DNA of 5,878 bases from Syntrophobacterales bacterium (lineage in GTDB: Bacteria; Desulfobacterota; Syntrophia; Syntrophales; JAAYKM01), in contig JAITWQ010000189.1 in NCBI GenBank assembly GCA_031285215.1, forward strand, positions 1 through 5,878, given 5' to 3'. The notes beneath the pieces are model-generated. The model was given only the letters and a program-made list of their open reading frames with translations, did no database searches and was not told the origin of the DNA. Shown here piece by piece: positions 4,217-5,878 of the stretch. Both the position numbers and the translations under genes were made by a program. The first letter of the stretch is position 1; every line of letters begins with the position of its first letter.

Positions 4217-5878
4217 CTACTGACGGCCAATAGCTGACCGGATCTGTTCGGCAATCACATCCACCGGCTCGCCAAGGAGGGTATCCAGTGGAATTTTGGC
4301 AAGATAATCATCCGACCAGGGCAGATTGTACTCATTAATCAAATTTTTGAGATCATAAAAATAAACAGCCATGACCGCCATGCGTTCCTTCACGGAAAGA
4401 GATTCATTAAAAGTCACATGGACGAGGAGGAGATGGCCGATTTTGCCATCGCGCCGTTTCAGCGGAATGATCACCAGGGAGCGTCCGTCCGATTTACCGC
4501 GGCCGATATGAATTTTACGCGTACTGGTAATGGTCCTCTTCGTTCCCATGAGATGATTGTCCCCCTTTACCCGCGATGCCATCTGCAACGATATTCCCCC
4601 CTGGGACTGAATAGTAATGGTCGTTTCATCCACAGGTTTTCCGTAGATATCAAGCCCGTCAACAGCGTAGAGCGTATAGCCGCCGACATGGGATATGGCG
4701 GGCTGAATACGGCTTATCGTCATCATGCTCTTCGTACTTAACGACTCTTCGGTAAAGGAAAGCTGTTTAAGCAGGTCAAACAGAATGCCGGAAAGGGGCC
4801 GTTCCTTGCGGCTTGTACCCACGGTAACCGTTTTCGCCTGATGGCGAATGGCGTCAATGGGGCGCGACAACTCATCAATGGCCAATCCTAAAGATATATC
4901 CAAAAGATCAACGGGGGAACTGTCAGCCCCGAAATCATCGGCATAACCATCTTCCTTTTTCAGGAAACCGGCGCAATATTTCAGGAGGAGAACAATATCC
5001 GCAATGGTTTTATTATTAACGGAACGAAAATCTCCCTGATTACGGCGGGCGTGAAACTGGGGAGAGAACTCCCGTACAAGCTGGTGCAGCTTTCTGTCGC
5101 CGATTCTGGCGTACAGGGGCATGAATTCCTTATCCTGAATGGCCATCTGCTTATTGAGCTTGTTACGGAATGTCCTTAAAAAGAGGGCGTCTTCATCAAT
5201 GCACTGGGCGGCGTAAAACCCGAAAAGATGGCCGGCAATCGTATTGAGAATAACAGGCAGGGGCTGCTCCTTGCGCGGCACCTTAATGACGGCGTCGGCA
5301 ATGCGGTCGAACCGGTCTTCCCCCTCATCGCAAAAGACAATTACACTCGCCTTATGGGCCTTGAAAATGGCCACGTCCTTGGCAATATCACCAATTACCG
5401 CCTCCGGATTCCCTGCGCCGCAGACAAGAATGAGCGGTTCCGCCGATAAATCAATATGTTTTTTATTTTCCACAATATCCGAGGAAATCGTTTTATAGCA
5501 GAGTTCGCTTAATTTGATGCGAATCTCGTCGGCGGCGGCCTTATTCGGCCCGCTTCCCACAATGGCCCAGTAGGTTTTATGCCTGGATGTTTCCCGGGCG
5601 GCCTTTTGTATCTCTTCTTTCTTGTTCAGCACACGATTCATGAGGAGAGGTGTTTCTTCCAGGGCGGCCAGTTCTTCGGCAATCTCCTCCTCCGGCATAC
5701 TTTTCAGGAGCCGCGCAAAAGCAAGGGCCAAAACATGCCCGGCAACGATTTGCGAGTAAAAAGCCTTCGTCGAAGCAACGGACATTTCAATATCGCGGCC
5801 ATCGCTGGTATAAAAAACGCCGTCGGCCTTCGCGGTTATATCGGATTGCCGCCGATTGACAATGGCAATGACAGAGGC
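4217..5878 (-). CDS. GlmS-like double-SIS isomerase (glucosamine-6-phosphate synthase family) with long C-terminal extension (5' partial)
   Basis: The frame is open from the right edge to TAG (4219-4217); 553 residues are visible and the N-terminus lies outside. Residues are numbered from the internal Met at 5785, which is not the start. The first residues finish SIS domain 1 (SVIAIVNRR, DGRDIEMSVASTKAF), matching the EIGVASTKAF region of GlmS. SIS domain 2 begins at TYWAIVGSGPNKAAADEIR (71-89). GlmS isomerase residues seem kept: Lys91 and Glu94 (KLSELCY, like E. coli Lys485 and Glu488), His110 (NKKHID, like His504, with the same 16-residue spacing) and Lys212 (NKLNKQ, like Lys603). In GlmS the protein ends a few residues later; here about 310 more follow. 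That tail has a helical part and a block (IPLKRRDGKIGHLLLVHV, 440-457) vaguely like a GAF domain. Expected role is aminosugar phosphate isomerisation or amidation. Whether a glutaminase domain precedes it cannot be seen. The gene is convergent with its neighbours. Confidence 0.85.
   Translation of the reverse strand, partial: ASVIAIVNRRQSDITAKADGVFYTSDGRDIEMSVASTKAFYSQIVAGHVLALAFARLLKSMPEEEIAEELAALEETPLLMNRVLNKKEEIQKAARETSRHKTYWAIVGSGPNKAAADEIRIKLSELCYKTISSDIVENKKHIDLSAEPLILVCGAGNPEAVIGDIAKDVAIFKAHKASVIVFCDEGEDRFDRIADAVIKVPRKEQPLPVILNTIAGHLFGFYAAQCIDEDALFLRTFRNKLNKQMAIQDKEFMPLYARIGDRKLHQLVREFSPQFHARRNQGDFRSVNNKTIADIVLLLKYCAGFLKKEDGYADDFGADSSPVDLLDISLGLAIDELSRPIDAIRHQAKTVTVGTSRKERPLSGILFDLLKQLSFTEESLSTKSMMTISRIQPAISHVGGYTLYAVDGLDIYGKPVDETTITIQSQGGISLQMASRVKGDNHLMGTKRTITSTRKIHIGRGKSDGRSLVIIPLKRRDGKIGHLLLVHVTFNESLSVKERMAVMAVYFYDLKNLINEYNLPWSDDYLAKIPLDTLLGEPVDVIAEQIRSAIGRQ

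Noticed and set aside
4418..4741. A 107-codon + strand frame inside the SIS gene
   Set aside because: It is antisense to a long frame with recognisable GlmS features, and shows no ribosome site or domain.

Overview
The window reads as chromosomal DNA from a Gram-negative (diderm) bacterium. The strongest evidence is an almost complete Mla (maintenance of lipid asymmetry) phospholipid-transport operon, a system built around an outer membrane. Gene order mlaE-mlaF-mlaD-mlaC-mlaA in one tight run, with no mlaB between mlaD and mlaA, and the style of the proteins suggest Desulfobacterota (former Deltaproteobacteria), possibly a Syntrophales-like lineage. That taxonomic placement is inference from gene content only.

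Layout. Positions 1-413 hold the C-terminal part of the MlaE permease, cut by the left edge. It is followed on the + strand by mlaF (410-1645, ATPase), mlaD (1649-2101, MCE protein), mlaC (2148-2735, periplasmic carrier) and mlaA (about 2774-3721, outer-membrane component). Junctions are ATGA overlaps or gaps of 50 bases or less, so these are one transcription and translation unit. It ends in a hairpin/T-tract that overlaps the mlaA stop codon. A 140-base spacer with a sigma-54-like promoter candidate then leads to a 61-residue lysine-rich secreted peptide (3862-4047). That gene is closed by a strong rho-independent terminator (4080-4113). The 4048-4216 spacer is rich in hairpins. From the right edge down to 4217, on the - strand, runs a large GlmS-like double-SIS protein, truncated at its N-terminus by the window.

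How the genes work together. MlaA in the outer membrane, MlaC in the periplasm and MlaFED in the inner membrane form a lipid shuttle between the two membranes. The SIS gene is convergent and looks unrelated: it belongs to the family that makes glucosamine-6-phosphate for the cell envelope.

Most notable points. (1) MlaF carries a C-terminal extension of about 155 residues that reads like a degenerate GGDEF domain (RYRASQF where RYGGDEF would be). (2) The GlmS-like protein keeps the isomerase catalytic residues but continues for about 300 residues past the normal end of GlmS. (3) MlaA lacks a clean lipobox and has a long acidic linker. (4) Several small sequence structures (an 11-bp triple repeat over a stop codon, a 16-codon mini-ORF bridging mlaD and mlaC, tandem hairpins) are not explained by the genes. 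Nothing points to a mobile element, CRISPR array, tRNA or rRNA.
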